Positions 1-8,300 of a stretch of DNA of 64,000 nucleotides are shown here, piece by piece; the stretch's first letter is position 1; each line of letters starts with the position of its first letter. The notes under the pieces are model-generated. The model was not told where the DNA came from, did no database searches, and worked only from the letters and a program-made list of their open reading frames with translations. Source of the stretch: Azoarcus sp. L1K30 (GTDB lineage Bacteria; Pseudomonadota; Gammaproteobacteria; Burkholderiales; Rhodocyclaceae); assembly GCF_018122735.1 (NCBI RefSeq), contig NZ_JAGRRD010000001.1:1079622-1143621 (forward strand), in the 5' to 3' direction. Position numbers and translations under genes: made by a program.

Positions 1-51
1 AAAGCGGTCGAGTTCGTCAGGAGCGGCGCCGAAGTGTATCGGAACGTGTGA
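1..51 (+). CDS. 3' end of an upstream thiamine-cluster gene (possibly thiC)
   Basis: Frame 1 is open from the window edge for 16 codons and stops with TGA at 49-51, one base before the thiS ATG. The visible tail (KAVEFVRSGAEVYRNV) resembles the C-terminus of the pyrimidine synthase ThiC, where an EF-x-G-E-Y pattern closes the protein. The very tight spacing to thiS suggests translational coupling in a thiamine operon. The match is only 16 residues long, so another thiamine gene remains possible. Confidence 0.4.
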   Translation, partial: KAVEFVRSGAEVYRNV

Positions 52-52
52 C

Positions 53-262
53 ATGCCCCTGATCCAGATTGAACTCAACGGCCAGCCGCGTCCGGCGGCC
101 ACCACACAGAGCCTGCAGGACCTGATCGCCGCGCTCGAACTCACCGGCAAGAGTCTTGCGGTGTCGATCAACCGCGAGGTGGTCAAACGCGCCGAGTGGC
201 CCCATCGCCACCTGCAGGCGGATGACAGAATCGAAATCGTTCACGCCATCGGCGGCGGCTGA
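53..262 (+). CDS. thiS: ThiS sulfur-carrier protein
   Basis: This 69-residue ubiquitin-like protein has the normal size of ThiS. It starts with a short beta-strand segment (MPLIQIELNGQP) and ends in a Gly-Gly tail (AIGGG), the site that is adenylated and thiocarboxylated to carry sulfur to the thiazole synthase. It acts in the cytoplasm in synthesis of the thiazole half of thiamine. It lies directly before thiG, its partner, with 15 bases between the genes, so the two are almost certainly co-transcribed. No ThiF or ThiE is visible here; they would be upstream or elsewhere. Confidence 0.92.
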   Translation: MPLIQIELNGQPRPAATTQSLQDLIAALELTGKSLAVSINREVVKRAEWPHRHLQADDRIEIVHAIGGG

Positions 263-277
263 ACAGGAGGAAACACC

Positions 278-1111
278 ATGCAGCTCGATGACCTGCCCGC
301 GACCAGCGAAGTCGCGATGAAAGAAAACGACACCGACCATCAGCTCACCATCGCCGGCAAGACCTATGGCTCGCGCCTGCTGGTCGGCACCGGCAAGTAC
401 AGGGATTTTGAGGAGACCCGCGCCGCGGTCGACGCGAGCGGCACATCCATCGTCACCGTCACCATCCGCCGGGTGAACATCGGCCAGCATCAGCACGAAC
501 CCAATCTGCTGGACGCAGTACCGCCTTCGCAGTTCACCATCCTGCCCAACACCGGCGGCTGCTTCAACGCCAGGGATGCGGTCTATACGCTGCAGATGGC
601 GCGCGAACTGCTGGGCGGGCACTCGCTGGTCAAGCTGGAGGTGCTCGGCGACGAGAAGACCCTGTTCCCCAACATGCCCGAAACCCTGAAGGCGGCCGAA
701 ACGCTGATCAGGGATGGGTTCGACGTCATGGTCTACTGCAGTGACGACCCCATCCAGGCAAAAATGCTCGAAGACATGGGCTGCGTGGCGATCATGCCGC
801 TGGCCTCGCTGATCGGCTCGGGCATGGGCATTCTGAACCCGTGGAACCTGTCACTGATCATCGAGCAGACGCAGGTGCCAGTGATCGTCGATGCAGGCGT
901 CGGCACCGCGTCGGACGCCGCCATTGCGCTGGAACTCGGCTGTGACGGCGTGCTGATGAACACCGCGATCGCCAGGGCGCAGGACCCGATCCGGATGGCG
1001 CTGGCGATGCGCGACGCCGTACGCGCCGGACGTAATGCCTATCTGGCGGGCCGCATGCCGAAGCGCTTCGCAGCTTCGCCATCCTCTCCGATGTCGGGGC
1101 TGATGAGCTGA
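278..1111 (+). CDS. thiG: Thiazole synthase ThiG
   Basis: ThiG makes the thiazole phosphate moiety of thiamine from 1-deoxyxylulose 5-phosphate, dehydroglycine and ThiS thiocarboxylate. Family landmarks are present in order: LLVGTGKY near residue 35, [25 protein letters not shown] with the likely Schiff-base lysine at 119, YCSDDP, the phosphate-binding IGSGMGI segment, and [16 protein letters not shown]. At 277 residues it is slightly longer than usual because about 13 residues precede the normal N-terminus. The upstream start is nevertheless supported by a strong AGGAGG 7-8 bases before ATG 278; an internal ATG at 317 is the alternative. Some positions differ from common ThiG (for example PNTGGC rather than PNTAGC). 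Confidence 0.9.
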   Translation: MQLDDLPATSEVAMKENDTDHQLTIAGKTYGSRLLVGTGKYRDFEETRAAVDASGTSIVTVTIRRVNIGQHQHEPNLLDAVPPSQFTILPNTGGCFNARDAVYTLQMARELLGGHSLVKLEVLGDEKTLFPNMPETLKAAETLIRDGFDVMVYCSDDPIQAKMLEDMGCVAIMPLASLIGSGMGILNPWNLSLIIEQTQVPVIVDAGVGTASDAAIALELGCDGVLMNTAIARAQDPIRMALAMRDAVRAGRNAYLAGRMPKRFAASPSSPMSGLMS

Positions 1112-1117
1112 TCAGGC

Positions 1118-1138
1118 GGCGGGGCAAGCCGCCCCGCC
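1118..1138 (+). terminator. Stem-loop after thiG
   Basis: An 8-bp perfect GC stem (GGCGGGGC / GCCCCGCC) with a 5-base loop lies 7 bases after the thiG stop codon. It is followed by only a weak T-rich stretch, so it may be an inefficient terminator or an mRNA-stabilising hairpin. Confidence 0.5.
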
Positions 1139-1216
1139 ATCCATGTTTCCGGCAATGTCCTGCCGGCGTCCGTGACAGGATAATCTTCACTGTCGTCACC
1201 CCTACTCCCGGACCCG

Positions 1217-2719
1217 ATGAGTATTCGCCCCACCTCTGCCATGTGGAAACAGTTCATGCAGCGCGAAGCCGACAGCGCGATGAGCCTGCAGGGACAGATT
1301 CGTCAGATGCTGGTCGCCGCCATCCTCGACCGCCAGATTCCGCTCGACGAACCGATTCCTTCCAGCCGGGAGCTGTCGTCGCACATCGGCGTGGCGCGCA
1401 ATACGGTCGTCATCGCCTACCAGCAACTGGTGGATGAAGGCTACTTGCTTTCGCGCGAACGCAAGGGCCACTTCGTCAACCCGGCCATACTCGAAGGCCG
1501 TGCGGGCAAAGTCGAGACGCCACACGCCGACCCCGCCGCCGCGGCACCCGACTGGAACCGGCGTTTCCGCTTCCGCCCCTCCGCGCAACGCAACATCAGC
1601 AAGCGAGCCGACTGGCAGCACTATCCTTACCCCTTCGTCTACGGTCAGTTCGATCCCACGCTATTTCCCACCGCCGACTGGCGAGAGTGCTGCATGAAAA
1701 CACTCAGCGTGCTCGAGATCAGCGAATGGGCGCAGGACATGATCCTGCGCGACGACGAGTCGCTGGTCCGCCAGATCCGCACGCGGGTCCTGCCGCGCCG
1801 TGGAGTCTGGGCTTCGGACGACGAAATCGTCATCACCGTCGGCACCCAGCAGGCGCTCTATCTGCTGGCCGACCTGCTGATGAGCAGCGACACCCCGGTC
1901 GGCATCGAGGACCCCGGCTATCCAGACGCGCGCAACATCTTCAGCAGCCGCACCCGGCGCATGGAAAGCCTGGAAATCGACCAGCACGGGCTGGTCGTCG
2001 ACGACCGCCTCAAGCGCTGCGACTATGTCTACGTCACGCCGAGTCACCAATGCCCGACCACGGTGACCATGCCGCTCGAGCGTCGCGAGGCCTTGTTGAA
2101 AATGGCCGAACAGTCGGACTTCATCATCATCGAGGACGACTACGACAGCGAGAACCCGTTCGAAGGCGAACCGCTGCCCGCGCTGAAAAGCCTGGACCGC
2201 AGCAATCGCGTAATCTACATCGGCAGCCTGTCGAAGAGCCTGGCACCGGGCATGCGCCTCGGATATGTGGTCGGTCCCGCCGAGCTGATCGGCGAGTTGC
2301 GCGGCGTCCGGCGCTTGAACCTGCGGCATCCGGCCGCCTACATGCAGCGCGCCTTTGCCATCTTCCTCTCACTCGGACATCACGACTCGCTGCTGCGCAG
2401 GTTGTCGACGGCACACCACGAGCGCGCAGCCGCCCTGACTGCAGCGCTGGCTCGCCACCTGCCCCAGTTTCGCCATGTGCCGATCGCCGGTGGCTCGTCA
2501 TGCTGGGTGGAAGGACCGGACTGGCTCGACGCCGGCGCGCTTGCCGAGGCGGCACTCGCGCACGGCATCCTGATCGAACCCGGCAGCGTGTTCTTCACCG
2601 CCGAGCCGCCCCCAAAGAACTGTTTCCGTCTGGGGTTTTCGTCCATTGCCGCAGAGAAAGTCGAACCTGGCATCAAGGCCTTGGCCGAAGTCGTGAAAGA
2701 CCTTCATTCGATCGAATAA
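1217..2719 (+). CDS. MocR/PdxR-type regulator (GntR HTH fused to aminotransferase-like domain)
   Basis: The 500-residue protein has the two-part MocR design. Residues about 20-90 form a GntR winged helix (IPSSRELSSHIGVARNTV). Residues about 120-490 form a fold-type I aminotransferase domain with the PLP-binding lysine at about 340 in SLSKSLAPGMRLGY. Such proteins bind PLP and an amino compound and act as transcription regulators rather than transaminases. It lies 5' of and co-directional with an FAD oxidoreductase and TRAP transporter, so control of that amine or amino-acid uptake and oxidation unit is likely but inferred. The ATG at 1217 has only a weak ribosome-binding site. It could alternatively regulate B6 metabolism. 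Confidence 0.88.
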   Translation: MSIRPTSAMWKQFMQREADSAMSLQGQIRQMLVAAILDRQIPLDEPIPSSRELSSHIGVARNTVVIAYQQLVDEGYLLSRERKGHFVNPAILEGRAGKVETPHADPAAAAPDWNRRFRFRPSAQRNISKRADWQHYPYPFVYGQFDPTLFPTADWRECCMKTLSVLEISEWAQDMILRDDESLVRQIRTRVLPRRGVWASDDEIVITVGTQQALYLLADLLMSSDTPVGIEDPGYPDARNIFSSRTRRMESLEIDQHGLVVDDRLKRCDYVYVTPSHQCPTTVTMPLERREALLKMAEQSDFIIIEDDYDSENPFEGEPLPALKSLDRSNRVIYIGSLSKSLAPGMRLGYVVGPAELIGELRGVRRLNLRHPAAYMQRAFAIFLSLGHHDSLLRRLSTAHHERAAALTAALARHLPQFRHVPIAGGSSCWVEGPDWLDAGALAEAALAHGILIEPGSVFFTAEPPPKNCFRLGFSSIAAEKVEPGIKALAEVVKDLHSIE

Positions 2720-2883
2720 TTTCACGCATCTTCAAATACTTATCTGGACCAAACGATTCACGCGAACTGGTCCTACGTCGTTTCCCACCCGAGGCTTAAC
2801 CTGTACTCACCTTATCGACTGATCAGCACCAGGGTGCCGATACAGCGACACCCGAGACAGCCCCGGACACACGAGGAAACAAC

Positions 2884-3270
2884 ATGACCCAACCTACCAC
2901 TGCCCTTCTGGAAGCCTTTGGCGACGCCTGGAACCGTCACGACATCGACGCCCTGATGAGCTTCATGGCCGATGACTGCTCCTTTCACGCCGTGGCCGGC
3001 CCCGATCTGCTCGGTCGCAGCTTCGTCGGTCGCGACGCCGTACGCGAAGGCTTCATGCTCGCCTGGCAAACCTTCCCCGATGCGGCCTGGCTCGATGGCG
3101 ACCATTTCGTCGATGGCAACCGCGGCGTCAGCGAAACCACTTTCGTCGGCACCAAGGCCGACGGCACCCGCATCGAAGCCCGCATGGTCGATATCTTCAC
3201 CTTCCGCGACGGCAAGATCGCGGTGAAGAACGCCTTCCGCAAGGATCGGCCACCGGTCACGGCAGCCTGA
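2884..3270 (+). CDS. SnoaL/NTF2-like small protein
   Basis: The 128-residue protein has the cone-shaped SnoaL/ketosteroid-isomerase-like pattern: an N-terminal helix (LLEAFGDAWNRHDID), then FMADDCSFH, GRSFVGRDAV, and C-terminal strands ending VDIFTFRDGKI. A GAGGAAAC ribosome-binding site precedes the ATG. Family members either catalyse isomerase or hydrolase reactions or only bind a ligand, so no reaction can be assigned. The next gene, an FAD oxidoreductase, begins 38 bases downstream, suggesting that the two work on the same substrate. Confidence 0.75.
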   Translation: MTQPTTALLEAFGDAWNRHDIDALMSFMADDCSFHAVAGPDLLGRSFVGRDAVREGFMLAWQTFPDAAWLDGDHFVDGNRGVSETTFVGTKADGTRIEARMVDIFTFRDGKIAVKNAFRKDRPPVTAA

Positions 3271-3308
3271 ACGCGGATTCACGCCACACTGAATCGAGGA
3301 ATCCGAAC

Positions 3309-4751
3309 ATGGACGCAGCGACTGCCAGCTTGCGCGCCGCCACCGATGGCCGCGCCACCGCAGCTTCAAACCCCTACGACCCTGCCTACGACCCGCTGGT
3401 CTCGGCCACGCCCGGTCAGGGGCGCGACTACGCGCCGACCTACTGGATCGGCACCGCCGGCGAACCGCCGGCGGACGACGGTCCGATCCGCCACGACATC
3501 GACGTCGACGTCGCCATCATCGGCTCCGGCTTCACCGGCCTGACCACGGCAATCTTCCTCGCCCAAGAGTACGGTATCAAGGCCACGGTGCTGGAGGCCA
3601 ACCGCAGCGCGTGGGGCTGCAGCGTACGCAATGGCGGTCAGGCGCAATGCGCGTCGGGTCGTCTGAAGCGCTCGCAGTGGATCGCGCGCTACGGCATGGA
3701 GGCCGCGCTCGGCCTGCATCGCGAATGCCTCGACGGCATGGAGAACTTCAAGGCCCTGATCAAGGACATCGATTGCGACCCGCAGCCCGGCGGCCATCTG
3801 TACGTTGCCCACCGCGCCCGCGTGATGCCCATCCTGGAGAAAGAAGCGCGGCTGCTGCGCGACGTGTTCAAGTACGACGCCCGCATCCTGAATGCGGACA
3901 CCGTAAGACGCGAATGGGTGGGCGACGAGGAAGCCTGCGGGGCGATGCACGAACCCGAGGGCATCGGCATTCACGCCGGCAAACTGGCATTCGGCTATCT
4001 GAAGAAGGCCCGCGCACTCGGCGCCACCGTACATCCGGCCAGTCCGGTACAGGGCTGGGAAACCCGCAACGGCGTGCACTACCTCAAGACCCCAGGCGGC
4101 ACGGTACGCGCCCGCGCAGTCGGCATCTGTACCGGGGGCTACACCTCGAACAGCCTTCATCCGCAACTGAAGAATCGCCTGTTGCCGATCCTGTCGAATT
4201 CCATCGTCACCCGACCGCTGACAGCACAGGAAATCGAGGCCTGCGGTCTGCGCACACACCAGGTGATCACCGACACCCGCGTCCTGCGCCACTACTACCG
4301 CCTGATGCCCGACAACCGGCTGCAAATCGGCAGCCGCAGCGCGATTACCGGCAACGATGCGCCGCAGAAGCAGTACGAACAACGCCTGATCGAGGACATG
4401 TGGCGCAAGTTTCCCGCGCTCCGTGGCGTGCAGATCGACTACTCGTGGTGGGGCTGGGTGGACGTGAGCCACGACATGATGCCGCGCATCCATCAGCCTG
4501 ACCCGAAGGAATCGGTCTATTACGCACTCGGTTACGGCGGAAATGGCGTGATGTACTCGGCCCAGGCAGGTCGCCGCCTTGCGCAGTGGATTGCAGGCAA
4601 GGGGAGCGAACTGCACCTGCCGATCTTCACGTCGAAACTGCCCTTCCCAAACGTACGGGAAATGGTGGTATCGGAAGCCTTTGCCCCCTTCCGCCGCTTT
4701 GGCCAACGTTTCCTGTATCGCTGGTACGCCTACAACGACGAACGCCCCTGA
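3309..4751 (+). CDS. FAD-dependent oxidoreductase, DAO family (gamma-glutamylputrescine-oxidase-like)
   Basis: This 480-residue flavoprotein belongs to the D-amino-acid-oxidase-like superfamily. A dinucleotide-binding Rossmann fold sits near residues 65-100, with GSGFTG at 72-77 and the ribose-binding acid in VLEAN. SVRNGGQ follows about 30 residues later and is typical of the PuuB/OrdL group. A C-terminal FAD-contact segment (GYGGNGVMYSAQAG) is also clear. The family oxidises secondary or primary amines and amino acids. With a MocR regulator and a TRAP importer beside it, oxidation of an imported amine or amino acid is a reasonable inference. The start has a GAGGAA site 8 bases upstream. The N-terminus before the Rossmann fold is about 60 residues, as in PuuB-like proteins. 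Confidence 0.82.
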   Translation: MDAATASLRAATDGRATAASNPYDPAYDPLVSATPGQGRDYAPTYWIGTAGEPPADDGPIRHDIDVDVAIIGSGFTGLTTAIFLAQEYGIKATVLEANRSAWGCSVRNGGQAQCASGRLKRSQWIARYGMEAALGLHRECLDGMENFKALIKDIDCDPQPGGHLYVAHRARVMPILEKEARLLRDVFKYDARILNADTVRREWVGDEEACGAMHEPEGIGIHAGKLAFGYLKKARALGATVHPASPVQGWETRNGVHYLKTPGGTVRARAVGICTGGYTSNSLHPQLKNRLLPILSNSIVTRPLTAQEIEACGLRTHQVITDTRVLRHYYRLMPDNRLQIGSRSAITGNDAPQKQYEQRLIEDMWRKFPALRGVQIDYSWWGWVDVSHDMMPRIHQPDPKESVYYALGYGGNGVMYSAQAGRRLAQWIAGKGSELHLPIFTSKLPFPNVREMVVSEAFAPFRRFGQRFLYRWYAYNDERP

Positions 4752-4921
4752 CCCCTGACCGCCCCTTTCAGCATCCCGGAAGGCCCCGAAACCTTAATCA
4801 TGGGGAGAAAAGGTCCCCGACACGAAGACCCGACGCCGCAGCCCGCACCGCGGTGGAGGTTTTTCACAGCTAATTACCCGGCAATCAATCAGGCGATACC
4901 AAGCGAATTGCGGCGCGGTGA

Positions 4922-5066
4922 CTCCCTCCCCTTCAAGGGGAGGGCTGGGGTGGGGATGGGTGTGGCCGGAACGCGGCAACCCATCCCCCTCCTGGCCTCC
5001 CCCTTGAAGGGGGAGGAACAAGGTGCCAAGACCTCCGCTTCAGAGGGAGGAACAAGGTGCTAAGAC
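4922..5066. repeat. Palindromic intergenic repeat with adjacent direct repeat
   Basis: The 407-base gap before the TRAP receptor gene holds a large imperfect inverted repeat: a left arm at 4922-4961 and a right arm at 4979-5016. Each arm contains its own small palindrome (CCCCTTCAAGGGG on the left, CCCCCTTGAAGGGGG on the right). Next to it is a 22-base near-perfect direct repeat (GGGAGGAACAAGGTGC...) at 5011-5032 and 5045-5066. The structure looks like a REP- or MITE-type dispersed element. A transposase is not present. Confidence 0.6.
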
Positions 5067-5158
5067 ACGGCGTCACCGATTTGCTCGCCGGATTGATAGC
5101 CTTGCAGTGCCCCATGTCCGACCATCGGATGAGAAAAACAGACATACTGGAGACAATC

Positions 5159-6154
5159 ATGAACCTGAAGAAAACCGTACTGATCTCACTCGTCACCGCC
5201 GGCCTGATGGCAGGCTCGCAGGGCGCACTCGCCGCCACCTTCAAGATGGCGCTCGGCGATGCGGCCGGCGGCACGCAATGGGAACTGGGCCAGACCTTCA
5301 AGACCGTGTTCGAACAGAAGACCGGGGGCAAGCACAAGGTCGACCTCTTCCCCAACGGCCAGCTCGGGGACGAGCAGAACACGGTCAACAATGCCGCGCT
5401 CGGCACGCTGGATTTCTCGGTATTGGCGATCAACAACGTCACCCCGTTCTCGCCGTCGGTCGGCGTACTGACCCTGCCCTACGTCATCCAGAGTGCCGAA
5501 GACGCGAAGAAGCTCACCCTTGGCGAGATTGGCAAGGAACTCACCGAGAACACGGTACGGGATGCTGGCGTACGCATCGTGGGCTGGGCCTACTCGGGCT
5601 TTCGCGTACTGACCAACTCGAAGAAACCGGTGACCAATGTCGCCGACCTCAAGGGCATGGTCATCCGCGTACCGAAGAACGAGATCATGATCGCCACCTA
5701 CCAGGCCTGGGGCATCAACCCGACGCCGATGGCGTGGTCGGAGACCTTCACCGCCCTGCAGCAGCGCGTGGTCGACGGCCAGGACAACCCCTACATCACC
5801 GTTTCGGCGATGAAATTCAACGAAGTACAGAAGTACATCACCAATATCCGCTACATCTTCTCGCTGGAGCCGCTGATCGTCAGCGAATCGGTATTCCAGG
5901 AGCAGAAGCCGGACGTGCAGAAAGCCATCCTCGAAGCCGGTCGTGAAGCCACCGAGCACAGCTTCAAGTATCTGCTCGAAACCGAAGACAAGATCAGGAA
6001 GGACCTCGTCGCCAAGGGCATGCAGATCAGTGACGCAGCCAATGGCGAGAAGGAGTTCATCGATAAGGCCACCACCACGGTGTGGCCCAAGTTCTACGCC
6101 AGCATTGGCGGCAAGGACAAGCTGGACAAGGTCCTGAAGTCGCTCGGGCGATAA
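5159..6154 (+). CDS. TRAP transporter substrate-binding protein, DctP family
   Basis: This is the periplasmic receptor of a tripartite TRAP transporter. The chosen ATG at 5159 follows a TGGAGA site and gives a classical signal peptide (MNLKKTVLISLVTAGLMAG, cleavage after about residue 24). The mature part begins with ATFKMALGDAAGGTQWELG. The family hallmark around residues 155-200 is present (NSKKPVTNVADLKGMVIRVP, then GINPTPMAWSETFTALQQ), including the conserved arginine that pairs with a substrate carboxylate. The 331-residue length is normal. The substrate is unknown; a carboxylate or amino-acid-like compound is likely. An upstream in-frame ATG at 5057 would place 34 residues before the signal peptide and is rejected. 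Confidence 0.92.
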   Translation: MNLKKTVLISLVTAGLMAGSQGALAATFKMALGDAAGGTQWELGQTFKTVFEQKTGGKHKVDLFPNGQLGDEQNTVNNAALGTLDFSVLAINNVTPFSPSVGVLTLPYVIQSAEDAKKLTLGEIGKELTENTVRDAGVRIVGWAYSGFRVLTNSKKPVTNVADLKGMVIRVPKNEIMIATYQAWGINPTPMAWSETFTALQQRVVDGQDNPYITVSAMKFNEVQKYITNIRYIFSLEPLIVSESVFQEQKPDVQKAILEAGREATEHSFKYLLETEDKIRKDLVAKGMQISDAANGEKEFIDKATTTVWPKFYASIGGKDKLDKVLKSLGR

Positions 6155-6162
6155 GTCCAACT

Positions 6163-6188
6163 CTGCCGGCGCCCCCTGGCGTCGGCAG
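6163..6188 (+). terminator. Intercistronic stem-loop between TRAP receptor and membrane genes
   Basis: An 11-bp stem with one G-T pair (CTGCCGGCGCC / GGCGTCGGCAG) and a 4-base loop starts 8 bases after the receptor stop codon. No T-run follows, so it is more likely an attenuator or 3' mRNA protector that raises receptor levels over the permease subunits than a full terminator. Confidence 0.5.
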
Positions 6189-6303
6189 CGCTCTCCCCGC
6201 GCACGTCGCGCCTCACAATCAGATTGCCAAAACGGGCGGACGCGATATCGTCTCCGTTCGCCACCATTCGATGCACTCGAACACCTGCTTCGCGGAGCCC
6301 GCC

Positions 6304-6849
6304 ATGTCCATCAAGAACGTCACCCTCAAGCTCCTGGGCAACATCGAGGAATACCTGGCGGAAGCGCTTCTGGCCTGCTTCGTGCTGCTGCTGTTCGCGC
6401 AGATCCTGCTACGCCAGTTCTTCCAGTACTCGCTGCCCTGGGGTGAAGAACTCGCCACCTACATGTTCGTCTGGTTCGCCTATCTGGGCGCGACGGTCGC
6501 GGCAAAGATGTCGGCGCACAACCGCGTGACCTTCCAGTTCCAGTTCTTCCCGCCCATCGTGCGCAAAGTTTGCATGGCCGTGTCGGACGTGCTGTGGGTG
6601 TGCTTCAACATGTACTTCGTGTACCTGAGCTACGACTTCGTGTTCAACCGCATGAACCTGTTCTGGAAGTCGCAGACCCTCGGCCTGCCGATGAAGTACT
6701 TCTACATGATTCTGCCGGCAGCCTTCACCCTGATGTCGATCCGCATCCTGTGGAACCTCTACCTCACGCTGTTCAAGGGCGTGGAGTTGCTGGATCCCGA
6801 AGCGGAAGAGATCGAGAAGCTCAAGCAGACCGCTGCCACACAACAATAA
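6304..6849 (+). CDS. TRAP transporter small permease, DctQ family
   Basis: The 181-residue protein has the four membrane segments expected of DctQ, beginning at about residues 17-37 (LAEALLACFVLLLFAQILLR). The family signature PWGEELATYMFVWFAYLGA follows at about 43-61. It pairs with the large DctM subunit in the inner membrane and helps dock the periplasmic receptor. The ATG at 6304 with a GGAG site gives the normal length; an open reading frame extending further upstream lacks membrane character. It lies 27 bases before dctM and 149 bases after the receptor gene. Confidence 0.9.
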   Translation: MSIKNVTLKLLGNIEEYLAEALLACFVLLLFAQILLRQFFQYSLPWGEELATYMFVWFAYLGATVAAKMSAHNRVTFQFQFFPPIVRKVCMAVSDVLWVCFNMYFVYLSYDFVFNRMNLFWKSQTLGLPMKYFYMILPAAFTLMSIRILWNLYLTLFKGVELLDPEAEEIEKLKQTAATQQ

Positions 6850-6876
6850 ACGCGGCCCACCGCAGAGAGACAAGTC

Positions 6877-8217
6877 ATGGACGCCTATATCGTAGAGATC
6901 CTGTTCGGCGGATTCTTCCTCATGCTGTTGCTGGGGGCGCCGATCACCATTGCACTGGGTGGCGCGGCACTGGCCACCTTCATGGCGGTGGAGAAGAACC
7001 CCATTGCCTTCGTACAGATAGCCTTCACCTCGGTGGGCAGCTTTCCGTTGATGGCCCTGCCCGCCTTCGTGCTCGCCGGCGCCCTGATGGAAGCGGCCGG
7101 CATCTCACGCCGGCTGGTGGACATCGCTGAAACTCTGGCCGGCCCGATCACCGGCGGCCTGGGCACCGCCACCGTGCTGGCCTGCCTGTTCTTCGGCGCC
7201 ATCTCGGGATCGGGCCCGGCCACCACCGCGGCCGTTGGCATGCTGATGATTCCGGCCATGGTCAAGCGCAATTACGACCGCGGCTACGCCTCCGCGGTCA
7301 CCGCGGCCTCGGGCGGACTCGGCATCATCATCCCGCCCTCGATCCCGATGGTGATCTTCGGCATTTCCGCCATCGGCCTGATGCCGCCGCCGGAAGCCGT
7401 GGCCAAATTCGGACAGTTCGATACCGTGTCCATTCCCAAACTCTTCGTCGCCGGGGTCATCCCGGGCATCCTGATGGCGGGAAGCCTGGTACTGATCAAT
7501 TACTTCATCTCGAAGAAGCACGGCTATGTCGGCCTCACCGAAAAGTGGTCCTTTGCCGACATCCGCGTGTCGCTGCGCAAGGGGGTATGGTCGGTACTGG
7601 CACCCGTCATCATCCTCGGCGGCATCTACGCCGGACTGTTCACCCCGACCGAGTCGGCCATCGTCGCAATCTTCTACACCTTGTTCGTGGGCATCTTCCT
7701 GCACCGCGAGCTGAAGTTCGCCTCGCTGCTCAACTCGCTGCGCACCACGACCTGGATCACCGGCCGCGTGCTGCTGATCCTGTTTACCGCAACCGTGTTT
7801 GGCCGCCTGCTGGTGGAACAGCGCATTCCGGCAATCATTGCCGATTCGATGCTGGGTTTGACCGACAACATCTACCTGATCTGGTCCATGGTCATCGTGT
7901 TCCTGCTCTTCGTCGGCATGTTCATGGAGACGCTGGCCGCCATCATGATCCTGGTACCGGTGCTGCTGCCGGTGATGTACACGCTCGGGATGGACCCGAC
8001 CCACGTCGGCATCGTCATCATCTGCACGCTGTCGGTCGGCTTCATGACCCCGCCGCTGGGCGAGAACCTGTTCGTGGCGTCCGGCATTGGCGGCTCGAGC
8101 ATCGAAGCCATCGTCCGTCGCATTCACCCGTTCGTCATCGTATCTACGATCACGATCTTCCTCATCGCGTTCTTCCCCAAGCTCTCCTTGTGGTTGCCGC
8201 ACATGGTCGGTTACTGA
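6877..8217 (+). CDS. TRAP transporter large permease, DctM family
   Basis: This 446-residue inner-membrane protein is the sodium-coupled transport channel of the TRAP system. About 12 hydrophobic segments run along its length. Family motifs include LLLGAPITIALGGAAL near residues 15-30, the GAISGSGPATTAAVG loop near 107-121, and GLGIIIPPSIPMVIFG near 146-161. The C-terminal half repeats this inverted-repeat logic (GFMTPPLGENLFV). A good GAGAGACA ribosome-binding site precedes the ATG. Together with the two preceding genes it makes a complete DctPQM transporter. Confidence 0.93.
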   Translation: MDAYIVEILFGGFFLMLLLGAPITIALGGAALATFMAVEKNPIAFVQIAFTSVGSFPLMALPAFVLAGALMEAAGISRRLVDIAETLAGPITGGLGTATVLACLFFGAISGSGPATTAAVGMLMIPAMVKRNYDRGYASAVTAASGGLGIIIPPSIPMVIFGISAIGLMPPPEAVAKFGQFDTVSIPKLFVAGVIPGILMAGSLVLINYFISKKHGYVGLTEKWSFADIRVSLRKGVWSVLAPVIILGGIYAGLFTPTESAIVAIFYTLFVGIFLHRELKFASLLNSLRTTTWITGRVLLILFTATVFGRLLVEQRIPAIIADSMLGLTDNIYLIWSMVIVFLLFVGMFMETLAAIMILVPVLLPVMYTLGMDPTHVGIVIICTLSVGFMTPPLGENLFVASGIGGSSIEAIVRRIHPFVIVSTITIFLIAFFPKLSLWLPHMVGY

Positions 8218-8227
8218 GTGCGACGCC

Positions 8228-8251
8228 GGGGCGGATCGTTTCGGCCGCCCC
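8228..8251 (+). terminator. Stem-loop after dctM
   Basis: A 7-bp stem (GGGGCGG / CCGCCCC) with a 10-base loop lies 11 bases after the dctM stop codon and before the Cache gene. No T-tract follows, so partial termination or mRNA protection is more likely than full stop. Confidence 0.4.
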
Positions 8252-8300
8252 GCTCCCCGCCCGGTCTCCCACCAAGAATCGTCCGTTCCGGAGGCACTTC

